From the NCBI GenBank assembly GCA_947258565.1, contig CAMYJB010000005.1:1-46124 (forward strand): DNA of 46,124 bases. The letters are read 5' to 3'. A program made the position numbers and the translations under genes. Shown in pieces: positions 33,958 through 44,835 of the stretch (its first letter is position 1; each line of letters starts with the position of its first letter). This DNA is from an uncultured Woeseiaceae bacterium. GTDB lineage: Bacteria; Pseudomonadota; Gammaproteobacteria; Steroidobacterales; Woeseiaceae. The notes beneath the pieces were generated by a model that was given only the letters and a program-made list of their open reading frames with translations, was not told the DNA's origin and made no database searches.

Positions 33958-34866
33958 CTACAATAGCCCATTTTTGCCCTCAGCCATAGCGTTGCTGTCG
34001 AAGCCGATCCGCGTCCGGCCCGCGAGAGCCTGGATGTGCCAGTGCTCGATGGCCCAGGACCAGATTTCCTGCAGCGAGGCATTGCCCAGGCCTGCGGGCG
34101 GGTGTTGCCCGAGCGCTCTGAGCACCTGCACGAGAAACCTCTCCGGGCGGCCAAGCGGCACGGCCTGGGCGCCGGTCAGTTTGCTGAGCTTCTGGCCGTC
34201 GGCGTGTGCAGCGACCGGTATGTGCAGGTAGTCCGGTGTGGGGTAGCCCAGCAGCCGCTGCAGCCAGATCTGCCGGCAGGTTGAGTCCATGAGATCGATG
34301 CCACGGACGATTTCGGTCACGCCTTGCTCAAAATCATCGACAACGACTGCAAGATGGTAGGCAACGAGGCCATCACGTCGCCAGATGACGAAATCGCCGG
34401 ATTCGGATTCGAGTTGCTGTCGCTGAGGGCCCTGCAAAGCATCGACGAACGCAACGTCCGAATCGTCTGTCCGAACCCTGATCGCGGTCTCGCCTGCCTG
34501 GCAGCCGGCCCTGCAGGTGCCGGGGTAAATAATCCCCAGCGGGCCGCGGGGTGCGTCGGCCAGGTCGCTGCGCGAGCACCCGCAGCGATAGCCGTAGCCC
34601 GCCGCCATCAGGCGCGACAGTGCCGCCTCGTGTGCGGACAGGCTGCGGCTCTGGTAGATGACGGGCCCGTCCCATTCGAAGCCGTAGCGATCCAGTGCTT
34701 CGAGGATTCGCTCCGTGGCGCCCGGCTGTTCCCTGGGCGGGTCGATATCCTCGATGCGCACCAGCCAGCGGCCCCTGTGCCGGCGTGCCTGCAAATAGCT
34801 GGCAGCCGCAGCGAGCAGGGAACCAAAGTGCAGCGGCCCGGTGGGTGAGGGCGCGAAGCGCCCCAC
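33958..34866 (-). CDS. gluQ: Glutamyl-Q tRNA(Asp) synthetase
   Basis: A 302-residue GluRS-like protein without the anticodon-binding domain. The HIGH-like motif is in RFAPSPTGPLHFGSLLAA, the zinc site is around YRCGCSRSDL and YPGTCRAG, and the KMSKS-like loop is KLSKLTGA. It glutamylates queuosine at position 34 of tRNA-Asp. The start is GTG at 34866, 10 bases after the dksA stop; the dksA-gluQ pair is a known conserved arrangement. Confidence 0.95.
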   Translation of the reverse strand: MGRFAPSPTGPLHFGSLLAAAASYLQARRHRGRWLVRIEDIDPPREQPGATERILEALDRYGFEWDGPVIYQSRSLSAHEAALSRLMAAGYGYRCGCSRSDLADAPRGPLGIIYPGTCRAGCQAGETAIRVRTDDSDVAFVDALQGPQRQQLESESGDFVIWRRDGLVAYHLAVVVDDFEQGVTEIVRGIDLMDSTCRQIWLQRLLGYPTPDYLHIPVAAHADGQKLSKLTGAQAVPLGRPERFLVQVLRALGQHPPAGLGNASLQEIWSWAIEHWHIQALAGRTRIGFDSNAMAEGKNGLL

Positions 34867-34876
34867 GTATGAGGAA

Positions 34877-35752
34877 TTAGCGGTAGCGATCGTCCCGGTC
34901 GCGGAACTGGCGCTCGGCCAGCTCGCGCCGCTCTTGTGCTTCCAGGCACAGCGTGGCGACCGGACGTGCTTCCAGCCGCTTCAATCCGATCTCTTCGCCG
35001 GTTTCTTCGCAGTAGCCGTAGCTGCCGTCATCGATCCGCGCCAGTGCCGAATCGATTTTGCGGAGCAGCTTGCGCTCGCGGTCGCGGGTGCGCAGCTCGA
35101 GACCGAACTCGGACTCCTGTGTGGCGCGGTCGTTGGGATCGGGGAAATTTGCGGCTTCGTCCTGCATGTGGTGGACGGTACGGTCGACCTCGTACATCAG
35201 CTCGCGTTTCCAGGCATTCAGGATCTCCCGAAAATGCTTGAGCTGAGCGTCGCTCATGTAGTCCTCGCCGCGTTTCGGCTGATACGGGCTGATACCGTGT
35301 ATCGGCGCGGTCAGCACGTCGCCGCGAGGCCGGCGCGGTCGCGCAGCCTTTTTCCTGGCGGCCGGCCGCTTCTTGCTAACCTTCTTTTTCTTCGAAACTT
35401 TCTTTTTCGAGGCCTTCTTCCTGGCTACTTTCTTTTTGGAAACCTTCTTTTTGGTGGCCTTTTTCCTGGCCACCTTTTTCTTCGCGGCCTTCTTCTTAGC
35501 CGCCTTCTTCTTCGCGGCCTTCTTCTTCGCCACCTTCTTCCTCGCGGCCTTCTTCTTCGCCACCTTCTTCCTGGCGGCCTTTTTCTTAGCGGTCTTCTTC
35601 CTTGTCGCCCGTTTCTTTGTCACTGCCTTCTTCCTTGTAACTTTGCGCTTGCTGGCCGCCTTTTTGCGGGCCGGCTTCTTCTTCGCTGTAACCTTCCTGC
35701 GTGTGGCTTTGGCTTTCTTTCGCTTCTTGCTCGCGGCCTTTTTTGCGGGCAT
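34877..35752 (-). CDS. dksA: DksA with a lysine-rich H1-like N-terminal tail
   Basis: A 291-residue DksA, about twice the usual 150. Residues 1-143 are a Lys/Arg/Ala/Val tail with 14 consecutive five-residue units of the form (K/R)KK[AVT][AST] at 51-120, resembling histone H1 or AlgP tails. The core starts near residue 165 (YMSDAQLKHFREILNAWKRE) and keeps the coiled-coil tip FPDPNDRATQESEF. The zinc-finger site has only two of four Cys: C248-x2-T251 and C269-x2-A272, as in Zn-independent DksA2-type proteins. It binds RNA polymerase through the secondary channel and, with ppGpp, resets transcription. ATG 35752 is chosen because the longer frame overlaps its promoter. Confidence 0.95.
   Translation of the reverse strand: MPAKKAASKKRKKAKATRRKVTAKKKPARKKAASKRKVTRKKAVTKKRATRKKTAKKKAARKKVAKKKAARKKVAKKKAAKKKAAKKKAAKKKVARKKATKKKVSKKKVARKKASKKKVSKKKKVSKKRPAARKKAARPRRPRGDVLTAPIHGISPYQPKRGEDYMSDAQLKHFREILNAWKRELMYEVDRTVHHMQDEAANFPDPNDRATQESEFGLELRTRDRERKLLRKIDSALARIDDGSYGYCEETGEEIGLKRLEARPVATLCLEAQERRELAERQFRDRDDRYR
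35393..35602 (-). repeat. Coding repeat in the dksA tail (15-nt units)
   Basis: Fourteen 15-base units encode KKK/RKK plus two small residues. At the DNA level they look like TTCTTCGCGGCCTTC on the plus strand, with synonymous and conservative variation. Such arrays gain and lose units by slippage, so tail length is likely to vary between strains. Confidence 0.8.
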
Positions 35753-35785
35753 TTTCGACTCCTGCCGGATCGAGAAAAGGCGGGG

Positions 35786-35791
35786 ATTATA
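35786..35791 (-). promoter_or_regulatory. -10 box of the dksA promoter
   Basis: A perfect TATAAT on the minus strand, with a poor -35 (CTTCCA, plus-strand 35809-35814) at 17 bases. Transcription would start near 35779, 27 bases before ATG 35752. A longer dksA frame opening at 35809 would overlap this box, which argues for the shorter start. Confidence 0.55.
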
Positions 35792-35820
35792 CATGGCTTG
35801 AACGCGCATGGAAGCCCATT

Positions 35821-35871
35821 TTTCACGGGAATTTCACGGGGATGCCGGCCGCGCGGGGGGCGGCGGCCGGC
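35821..35871. promoter_or_regulatory. Direct and inverted repeats between dksA and smc
   Basis: TTTCACGGG occurs twice, at 35821-35829 and 35832-35840, 11 bases apart (one helix turn). Next to it GCCGGCCGC (35844-35852) and GCGGCCGGC (35863-35871) form a perfect 9-bp inverted repeat with a 10-base loop. Both lie just upstream of the dksA -35 region and upstream of smc on the other side. They are plausible operators; no known regulator is recognised. Confidence 0.4.
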
Positions 35872-35959
35872 CAGCGGCGTCGCGCCAGCGAGAATCGTTT
35901 TATTCTGGAAATTCCTTTAAACTACGCCGAACTCTCTGGCATTGGGCACAATCCATCGC

Positions 35960-38900
35960 ATGCGACTAAGCAAGATCAAGCTTGCCGGCTTCAAGTCATT
36001 TGTAGATCCCACCACTATCACCTTTCCCAGCAGCCTCGTCGGCGTGGTGGGCCCCAATGGCTGCGGTAAATCCAACGTAATCGACGCCGTCCGCTGGGTT
36101 ATGGGGGAAAGCTCGGCCAGCAGGCTCCGTGGAGACTCCATCACAGACGTGATCTTCAACGGCTCCAGCGCCCGCAAGCCGGTGGGGGCAGCCTCGGTCG
36201 AACTGCTGTTCGACAACTCCGAGACGACGCTGGAAGGCCAGTACGCGAAATACGCGGAGATCGGTATCCGGCGGGAGGTAAGCCGGGACGGAATCTCGAC
36301 CTATTACCTGAACGGCACGCGGTGTCGCCGCAAAGACATAACCGGCGTCTTCCTCGGCACAGGCCTCGGGCCGCGCAGCTACTCGATCATCGAGCAGGGG
36401 ATGATCTCCAGGCTCATCGAGGCCAAACCCGAGGAAATGCGTGTCTTCCTCGAGGAGGCCGCGGGGATCTCGAAGTACAAGGAGCGGCGTAAGGAGACCT
36501 CGAACCGCATCAGGCACACCAGGGAAAACCTGTCCCGCCTGGAGGACGTGCTCGACGAGGTTGAAAAGCACATAAAGCACCTGGACCGTCAGGCGAAGAT
36601 GGCCGAGCGCTATGGCCGCTACAAGGACGAGGAACGGCGGACGACCGCCGAGTTGCTGGCGCTCCGCACGCACTACCTCGACGAACAGGCTGGCGCGGCC
36701 AGTGCGCGACTCGACGAGCGCAAGACACGCCTCGAAGAGCAGATCGCGGGCCAGCGCAAACTCGAAGCCAGCATCGAGGGCGCGCGGGTACGCCAGTCGG
36801 AACGGACGGACCTATTCAACGAAGTCCAGGGCCGCTATTACAAGGTGGGGTCCGAGATCGCGCGGCTCGAGCAGTCGATCGAGCACGCCAATGAACTTCG
36901 CGAGCGGCAGGAGAAGGACCTCGAGCAGGCTATCCGAGGCGCCAGGGAAATTATCGACCACATCGACAAGGATGAATCGGAGATTGCCCAGCTCGAGCTG
37001 ACGCTCAATGAGCTGGTCCCGGGCCTAGAGCAGGCCGAGCATGCTGAAAGCGCATCGGCCGAATCGCTGCAGCGTGCCGAGACGGCACTGGCGGAATGGC
37101 AGGAGCAATGGGACGAGTGCACACGCCGGTTCAACGAGGCGCAGCAGCAACGCAACATCGAGCAGACGCGGGCGGAGCAGATCGAGTCGCGGATTCACGG
37201 TTACAGCGAGCGGCGCAGGAAACTCGATGATGCGCGCTCGTCGAGCGACCACGAAGTGCTGAAAGCGAAGCTCGAGGAGCTGACGGAGCAGGAACAGCTC
37301 AAGCAGCAGGGTCGGGACGAGTTCGATCGTGCGCTGACCGACATCGCCGAGAAAATCCGCAAATTGCGCGAGCAGGATCAGAAGCTGACCCGCCTTGTGG
37401 ATGAACGCCGGGGCTCGGTGCAGGCTGCACAAGCCAGGTTTGCGTCGCTCGAGGCGCTGCAGAAAGCGGCGCTTGGTGAGGGTGATGAGGGTGTTCAGCG
37501 CTGGCTCGAGGGCGAGGGCGTCGATGGCGACAGGCGCGTGGCCAAGACGCTGGATGTTGCCGACGGCTGGGAAAAGGCGGTCGAGACCGTGCTTGGCGAT
37601 TATCTGCAGGCCGTCTGCGTTCCTGACATCGAGCCGCTCACGGCGAGTATCGCCGGCCTGAAGTCCGGGAACGTCACGCTCTTGCTGGAGGGTTCGGCGG
37701 ACGCTTCGGCGAGTGGGGCGCCGGAGATGCTGGCCGGCAAGGTAAGGGGGGGGGCGCCGCCGTCGATCTCCGGAATTCTCTCACGCGTGCGCGTAGCCGA
37801 TTCGCTCAACGATGCGCTGGCGATGCGCGGGAAACTCGCGGACGGCGAATCGGTCGTCACGGCCGACGGCATCTGGCTCGGCCGGAGCTGGCTGCGGGTA
37901 TCGCGCGACAAGGATTCGAAGTCAGGGATCCTGTCGCGTGAGCACGAGATGCGCCGGGTGAAGGGCAATCTGCGCGAATTTCGAGCGCGTTTCGAGAGCG
38001 CCCGCAAATTGCTGACGGACGGCCGGATGCGGCTTACACAGCTCGAGGAGCGCCGCGAGACGATGCAGGGCGATGCTGCCGCCGTGATATCCGAGTACTC
38101 GGAAGTTCGATCCGCGCTCGACTCGCTGCGCTACCAGCTGGAACAGGTGAGCGCCCGGGAGGCCTCGCTGTCCCAGGAAGCGCACGAAGTCGAGAACGAG
38201 AAGATCACGGCCGAGGAACAGTTGCGCGAATCGCAGCGTATGTTCGTGAAGGCAGGCAGCAGCCTCGAAGAACTGGCGGCGCAGAAAAGCAGTCTTGAAT
38301 CGCGGCGGGTGGAGCTTCGTGAAGAACTCGAACGTGTTCGCGCCCAGGCCCGGGAAGATCGCGAAGCCGTGCAGAAGATAAGAATTCAGTTCGAGAGCCG
38401 CCGGTCCAGCAAGGAATCGGCCGCGCAGAACCTGGAGCGCATGCAGTCACAGCTGCGGCAGTTCCAGACGCGCGAGCAGGAAATCCGGCAACAACTCGAG
38501 CAGCGCAAGACGCCCCTCGAGGAGAACAGGACCCGTCTCGGGGAACAGCTGCAGCAACGGGTGCAGGTAGAACAGGAACTCGGGTCTGCTCGCCGGCTGG
38601 TCGAGGACGTGGACAATGAGCTGCGTGAGCTCGATCAGGGCCGCATGCAGATCGAACAGGCGGTTGATGCCGCACGCACTGAAGTCAACGAGGCGGAGAT
38701 GGCTCTGCGCGAGGTGAGCGTTCGTCGCGAGGGCGTTGCCGAGCAGCTCGCGCAGACCGATTTCGAACTCGGAGCGCTCCTTGAAGCGCTCGATGAGTCC
38801 GCGTCGATCGAGCTGTGGGAAGACAAGCTGGAGAAAGTGCGCCGGCGCATCGATCGGCTCGGCCCGATCAACCTTGCCGCTATCGACGAGTTCAAGGAAC

Positions 38901-39472
38901 AGTCAGAACGCAAGGAGTATCTCGATTCCCAGCTTGCGGACCTTACGGACGCGCTGGAGACGCTCGAGGCGGCTATTCGCAAGATCGACCGGGAGACGCG
39001 ATCGCGCTTTCGCGAAACCTATGAAAACGTCAATGTGGGGTTCCAGCGCCTGTTCCCGAAACTTTTTGCCGGGGGTCATGCTTACCTCGAGCTCACAGGC
39101 GACGACCTGCTTTCGGCCGGGGTCACCGTGATGGCGCGCCCTCCGGGCAAGCGCAACAGCACCATCCACCTGTTGTCCGGCGGCGAGAAGGCGCTCACGG
39201 CGGTTGCGTTGGTGTTCGCTATATTCGAGCTGAACCCGGCACCATTCTGTCTGCTCGACGAGGTTGACGCACCGCTGGACGACGCCAACATCAGCCGTTT
39301 CTGCGATATCGTCAAAGAGATGGCGGATAAGGTGCAGTTCGTCTTTATCACCCACAACAAGGGCACGATGGAGATGGCGCGACAACTGACTGGTGTTACC
39401 ATGCAGGAGCCCGGCGTCTCGCGGCTGGTATCCGTCGATCTCGACGAAGCAGTGAAGATGGTGGCGAGCTAG
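35960..39472 (+). CDS. smc: Chromosome segregation protein SMC
   Basis: A 1170-residue SMC. Walker A is GPNGCGKSNV (31-40). Two long coiled coils (about 170-500 and 670-1010) flank a hinge near 510-660 (GVDGDRRVAKTLDVADGWEK onward). The C-terminal head has the ABC signature LSGGEKALTAVALVFAIFEL and Walker B PFCLLDEVDAPLDDANISR. It forms the condensin ring with ScpA and ScpB. TTG 35942 is in frame, but ATG 35960 (MRLSKIKLAGFKSF) is the family start. Presence of SMC rather than MukB separates the organism from Enterobacterales. First gene of smc-zipA-ligA. Confidence 0.99.
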   Translation: MRLSKIKLAGFKSFVDPTTITFPSSLVGVVGPNGCGKSNVIDAVRWVMGESSASRLRGDSITDVIFNGSSARKPVGAASVELLFDNSETTLEGQYAKYAEIGIRREVSRDGISTYYLNGTRCRRKDITGVFLGTGLGPRSYSIIEQGMISRLIEAKPEEMRVFLEEAAGISKYKERRKETSNRIRHTRENLSRLEDVLDEVEKHIKHLDRQAKMAERYGRYKDEERRTTAELLALRTHYLDEQAGAASARLDERKTRLEEQIAGQRKLEASIEGARVRQSERTDLFNEVQGRYYKVGSEIARLEQSIEHANELRERQEKDLEQAIRGAREIIDHIDKDESEIAQLELTLNELVPGLEQAEHAESASAESLQRAETALAEWQEQWDECTRRFNEAQQQRNIEQTRAEQIESRIHGYSERRRKLDDARSSSDHEVLKAKLEELTEQEQLKQQGRDEFDRALTDIAEKIRKLREQDQKLTRLVDERRGSVQAAQARFASLEALQKAALGEGDEGVQRWLEGEGVDGDRRVAKTLDVADGWEKAVETVLGDYLQAVCVPDIEPLTASIAGLKSGNVTLLLEGSADASASGAPEMLAGKVRGGAPPSISGILSRVRVADSLNDALAMRGKLADGESVVTADGIWLGRSWLRVSRDKDSKSGILSREHEMRRVKGNLREFRARFESARKLLTDGRMRLTQLEERRETMQGDAAAVISEYSEVRSALDSLRYQLEQVSAREASLSQEAHEVENEKITAEEQLRESQRMFVKAGSSLEELAAQKSSLESRRVELREELERVRAQAREDREAVQKIRIQFESRRSSKESAAQNLERMQSQLRQFQTREQEIRQQLEQRKTPLEENRTRLGEQLQQRVQVEQELGSARRLVEDVDNELRELDQGRMQIEQAVDAARTEVNEAEMALREVSVRREGVAEQLAQTDFELGALLEALDESASIELWEDKLEKVRRRIDRLGPINLAAIDEFKEQSERKEYLDSQLADLTDALETLEAAIRKIDRETRSRFRETYENVNVGFQRLFPKLFAGGHAYLELTGDDLLSAGVTVMARPPGKRNSTIHLLSGGEKALTAVALVFAIFELNPAPFCLLDEVDAPLDDANISRFCDIVKEMADKVQFVFITHNKGTMEMARQLTGVTMQEPGVSRLVSVDLDEAVKMVAS

Positions 39473-39498
39473 TTCTTACGAAGAAACTGGACTGATAG

Positions 39499-42215
<2,717 letters not shown>

Positions 42216-42304
42216 CCGGTCAAGCTAAGGGTACGTTCTTTGGGCTACATCGGTTGCCACCAGCGTTTCCAATGAGTTCGTTCAAAAACATTTATGGCAC
42301 TTCC

Positions 42305-42318
42305 CTCACGATCGTGAG
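42305..42318. promoter_or_regulatory. 14-bp perfect palindrome upstream of the first DUF6502 gene
   Basis: CTCACGATCGTGAG is perfectly self-complementary. It is centred about 79 bases upstream of the predicted start of transcription of the 42393 gene, a typical activator or upstream operator position. No second copy was seen upstream of the paralogue at 44836. Confidence 0.5.
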
Positions 42319-42354
42319 AAAGGTTGGGCGATTTTTCCCAAGATAGGGTTTTTG

Positions 42355-42384
42355 TTGGAAAAACTCCAAACCAATCAATATAGT
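42355..42384 (+). promoter_or_regulatory. Promoter of the first DUF6502 gene
   Basis: TTGGAA (42355-42360) and TATAGT (42379-42384) with an 18-base spacer. Transcription would start about 42390-42392, at or just before the ATG at 42393, and no ribosome site is present, so the mRNA may be leaderless. Confidence 0.6.
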
Positions 42385-42392
42385 TCCGCGCT

Positions 42393-43229
42393 ATGCAGGA
42401 CAAAGTACAACAACAGATTTTGGGGGCGTTCCTCATAGTTCTAAGGCCTCTTGCACGCATACTTTTGCGTTTCGGTATAGGCTTCAGAGAATTCTCGGAA
42501 ATCGCCAAAACAGCCTTTGTTGCTGTGGCGAGCACTGATTTCGGCATCCGCGGCAGACCCACTAATATTTCACGTGTGGCGGTAATGACAGGGTTGACTC
42601 GGAAAGAGGTGAAGCGGATTCGCGACAAGATATCGTCCGGCGAAGAAAAGCTCACTGTTCGCACAACTCCGCTTTGTGAAGTGCTTCACAAGTGGCACGC
42701 GGAAAAAGAATTCCTCGACAGATCTGGTCGCCCTGCCGTTTTGCCTTTTTCCGGGGACGACAATTCATTCACAGACCTCGTCCGGAAGTTTGGAGGAGAC
42801 ATTCCTCCAGGCGCGATGCGCACAGAATTGAAGAGGGTTGGCGCAATTGAGGAAGACGAGAGGGGTAATCTGCGTGTAATTCGAAGGAGCGTCACCCCTG
42901 CTGGTCAACATGACAATTTGGTTGCTGCGTTAGCGCATAGCGCTTACCCACTACTTTCTACAATCGCGCACAACATACACACTGATGACAACGATGATAG
43001 GTGGGCGCAATTCACAGCATTTACGCAAGCCGTGAAATCCAGTGATGTTCCGCGCGTCCGCCGAATAAGTTTTGATAGGCTTGTTGAAGCAACGGAGTCA
43101 TTTGATGACTTGTTTATGGCGTATGAGTCGCTAAATGAATCTGACATTGAAACAAAAGACCGCAATACGATTGCCGTTGGTGTTTTCTATTTTGAAGAAG
43201 CGACAGGGAAGCAAGATTTTACTTGGTGA
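42393..43229 (+). CDS. DUF6502-family protein 1
   Basis: A 278-residue protein of the DUF6502 family. The N-terminal third has the family pattern LRPLARILLRFGIGFREFSE, then IAKTAFVAVASTDFG and a helix-turn-helix-like RVAVMTGLTRKEVKRIRDK (about 62-80). The middle part (DNSFTDLVRKFGGDIPPGAM) is the second conserved block. The C-terminal part is more variable and ends with a strand-rich GVFYFEEATGKQ. The family is uncharacterised; the HTH-like segment suggests a DNA-binding regulator (inference). It has a paralogue at 44836 with aligned starts. AT-richer than the preceding ligA. Confidence 0.82.
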   Translation: MQDKVQQQILGAFLIVLRPLARILLRFGIGFREFSEIAKTAFVAVASTDFGIRGRPTNISRVAVMTGLTRKEVKRIRDKISSGEEKLTVRTTPLCEVLHKWHAEKEFLDRSGRPAVLPFSGDDNSFTDLVRKFGGDIPPGAMRTELKRVGAIEEDERGNLRVIRRSVTPAGQHDNLVAALAHSAYPLLSTIAHNIHTDDNDDRWAQFTAFTQAVKSSDVPRVRRISFDRLVEATESFDDLFMAYESLNESDIETKDRNTIAVGVFYFEEATGKQDFTW

Positions 43230-43319
43230 TTGAGGCCTCAGAGTGGGCTTGCCAACATATTAATTTCTTTTGTTGGCCACTAGCGAAGGCTGTCGTTTTT
43301 GGGCGGCTAGTTTAAGAAA

Positions 43320-44186
43320 TTATCTGAAAACAACACTGATTTTTTCTCCTACGATGCGGTATCCGATCTTACTGTACATTCGTTCTACGGGTTCTCCGAC
43401 GCCCGTGTTTAGCGTGATGTAGGAGCTGCCTGATGCCAAGAATTTGTTGCCTAAATTGTACACCAATGCGAATGCGTAGCCATTTCCCCGAAGCGAACTA
43501 GGCGTAAATACCGCAGATATTCGAGGTCCTGTACAAGACGTTCCGGACAAGGTCGCCAAGCACTTTGGATCTCCGTCATTCCAAAAATAGAGAAGTCCAT
43601 CTTCGAGTTTCCTCAATAGGAACTGCTGAATATCTACGTTCGCTGGTTTTTCAGCATTGTATTCCTTGCCCCAGCTATTGACTAAGTGTTGATCGTCCGC
43701 TGTTCCGAGGGTCAATTCACCGGGTACTTGAATTTCATGTTCCCGGGGCTGATCTAGTCGATGAACTCGCCATCTCGAATCTATTTGCGGCGTCCTATTC
43801 GATGCGGCAGCGAATACTTTCGCGAGCCTAAGTGCGGGTGCAACCGGACCAAAAATTCGTGACGGCACACCAATCATGTTATAAAAGTGGTGGAAGAAAG
43901 CGGCACTGATATCCGCACTAGTTTCCGACAATACTAAGCCGTCCGGCTCGGCATATATAGCACAGCCAACCATCTCTCCTTTGTTCGTAGCGTGGCAAAA
44001 AGCAAACGGTGGTCTATGGATATGCCTATTCGACCGCAGTGCGCCCGCCAACGAGAGAAGCTGATGATTCAAGTCTTCATGTTGGGATAGCCATGGAGCA
44101 CACCTTCTTAGGAATGCGTCTGCAGACTCGTGTGCGACTACTGTAGTGTCTTCCAAATCTCGTATCCGGCTGGGAGTAGTTTTCAT
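43320..44186 (-). CDS. GNAT-type acetyltransferase, two-part protein
   Basis: A 288-residue protein. The C-terminal part (about 140-288) is a GNAT fold: LGTADDQHLVNSWGKEYNAE, motif A ISAVFTPSSLRGNGYAFALV (V-x-TP-x2-R-G-x-GYA), and the late YSKIGYRIVGE helix-strand. The N-terminal part (about 1-135) carries a weaker GNAT-like repeat (FAFCHATNKGEMVGCAIYAE), as in double-GNAT or FR47-type proteins. The acceptor is unknown. It sits convergently to the first DUF6502 gene and divergently to the second, in AT-rich sequence, and has its own promoter (44219-44227). Confidence 0.8.
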   Translation of the reverse strand: MKTTPSRIRDLEDTTVVAHESADAFLRRCAPWLSQHEDLNHQLLSLAGALRSNRHIHRPPFAFCHATNKGEMVGCAIYAEPDGLVLSETSADISAAFFHHFYNMIGVPSRIFGPVAPALRLAKVFAAASNRTPQIDSRWRVHRLDQPREHEIQVPGELTLGTADDQHLVNSWGKEYNAEKPANVDIQQFLLRKLEDGLLYFWNDGDPKCLATLSGTSCTGPRISAVFTPSSLRGNGYAFALVYNLGNKFLASGSSYITLNTGVGEPVERMYSKIGYRIVGEKISVVFR

Positions 44187-44218
44187 CTGTTTGGGATTAG
44201 GCGATAAATGCCGGCGGG

Positions 44219-44227
44219 ATTATACCA
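44219..44227 (-). promoter_or_regulatory. Extended -10 promoter of the acetyltransferase gene
   Basis: On the minus strand TGGTATAAT is an extended -10 box (TGnTATAAT). The -35 place has only GTGGCG, acceptable for an extended -10 promoter. Transcription would begin about 26 bases before the ATG at 44186. Confidence 0.55.
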
Positions 44228-44787
44228 ATCACGTTTGTTTCCGCCACTGTACGTGTGCTTGTCGGCCTAAGAACTATTCACTTTGCGAGGGCAGCAGTTT
44301 GGTCAAAAAATGTTTCGTGTTTGGGTGCGAGTTCGATCACTCAAAACTAGATCAACTTGGTGAATCCCTGTAAATGCCACTTTTAATTCACGACTAGGCA
44401 ACTACTTGCAGGTTGGCTTTCCCATTCCAGGCGGATTCTACGAGTGAAATTTGGGATGCCGAGTAGAAACGAAGACGTGCGATTTTGGTAAACGTCTGTG
44501 TAGCAAAACGCGCATCTGGCAGAAAGCCGCGCACAAAATTCTGAAGAAGCATCAATAATAAGACTAATGTCAGTGGTTGCATTTTTTGGACAAAAAGCTC
44601 GGCAGCAAGGATCGAAATAACCTGAAAACACCTTTCTGAGAATAAAAAAGTTATAAAAACATAGAGTTACAGCTATACATTGGACAGACTTGGTAAGTGC
44701 GGAGTTTTCGATTTTACATAATCTTCTCGCAAGACAGAATTGGGTATCGAAAACCACAAATGGCCGCGTACGTGCTGCTTGCGGAAG

Positions 44788-44816
44788 TTGAGACAGGACG
44801 GTACTTTACATATTAA
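44788..44816 (+). promoter_or_regulatory. Promoter of the second DUF6502 gene
   Basis: TTGAGA (44788-44793) and TATTAA (44811-44816) are 17 bases apart. The leader would be only about 13 bases, again very short, with a GGGAG at its 5' end. Confidence 0.5.
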
Positions 44817-44835
44817 GGTGGGAGCGTAGCCCCAA

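Larger units (their letters stand above)
44187..44835. other. 649-base gap with no gene recognised
   Basis: The AT-rich gap holds the minus-strand promoter of the acetyltransferase (44219-44227) and the promoter of the second DUF6502 gene (44788-44816). A 124-codon minus-strand frame (44383-44757) is cysteine-rich and without a family pattern or ribosome site. I saw no tRNA, terminator or repeat in the rest. Confidence 0.5.

Noticed and set aside
35373..35801. Phe/Ala-rich plus-strand frame opposite dksA
   Set aside because: It is the complement of the KKKAA coding repeat; the dksA frame is clearly real.
43250..43276. GCCAACA/TGTTGGC hairpin as terminator after the first DUF6502 gene
   Set aside because: The stem is only 7 bp with a 13-base loop and no T-run on either strand, so termination is not supported.
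44383..44757. 124-codon cysteine-rich minus-strand frame
   Set aside because: No ribosome site, no domain pattern and no neighbours supporting it; it could be chance in AT-rich sequence.
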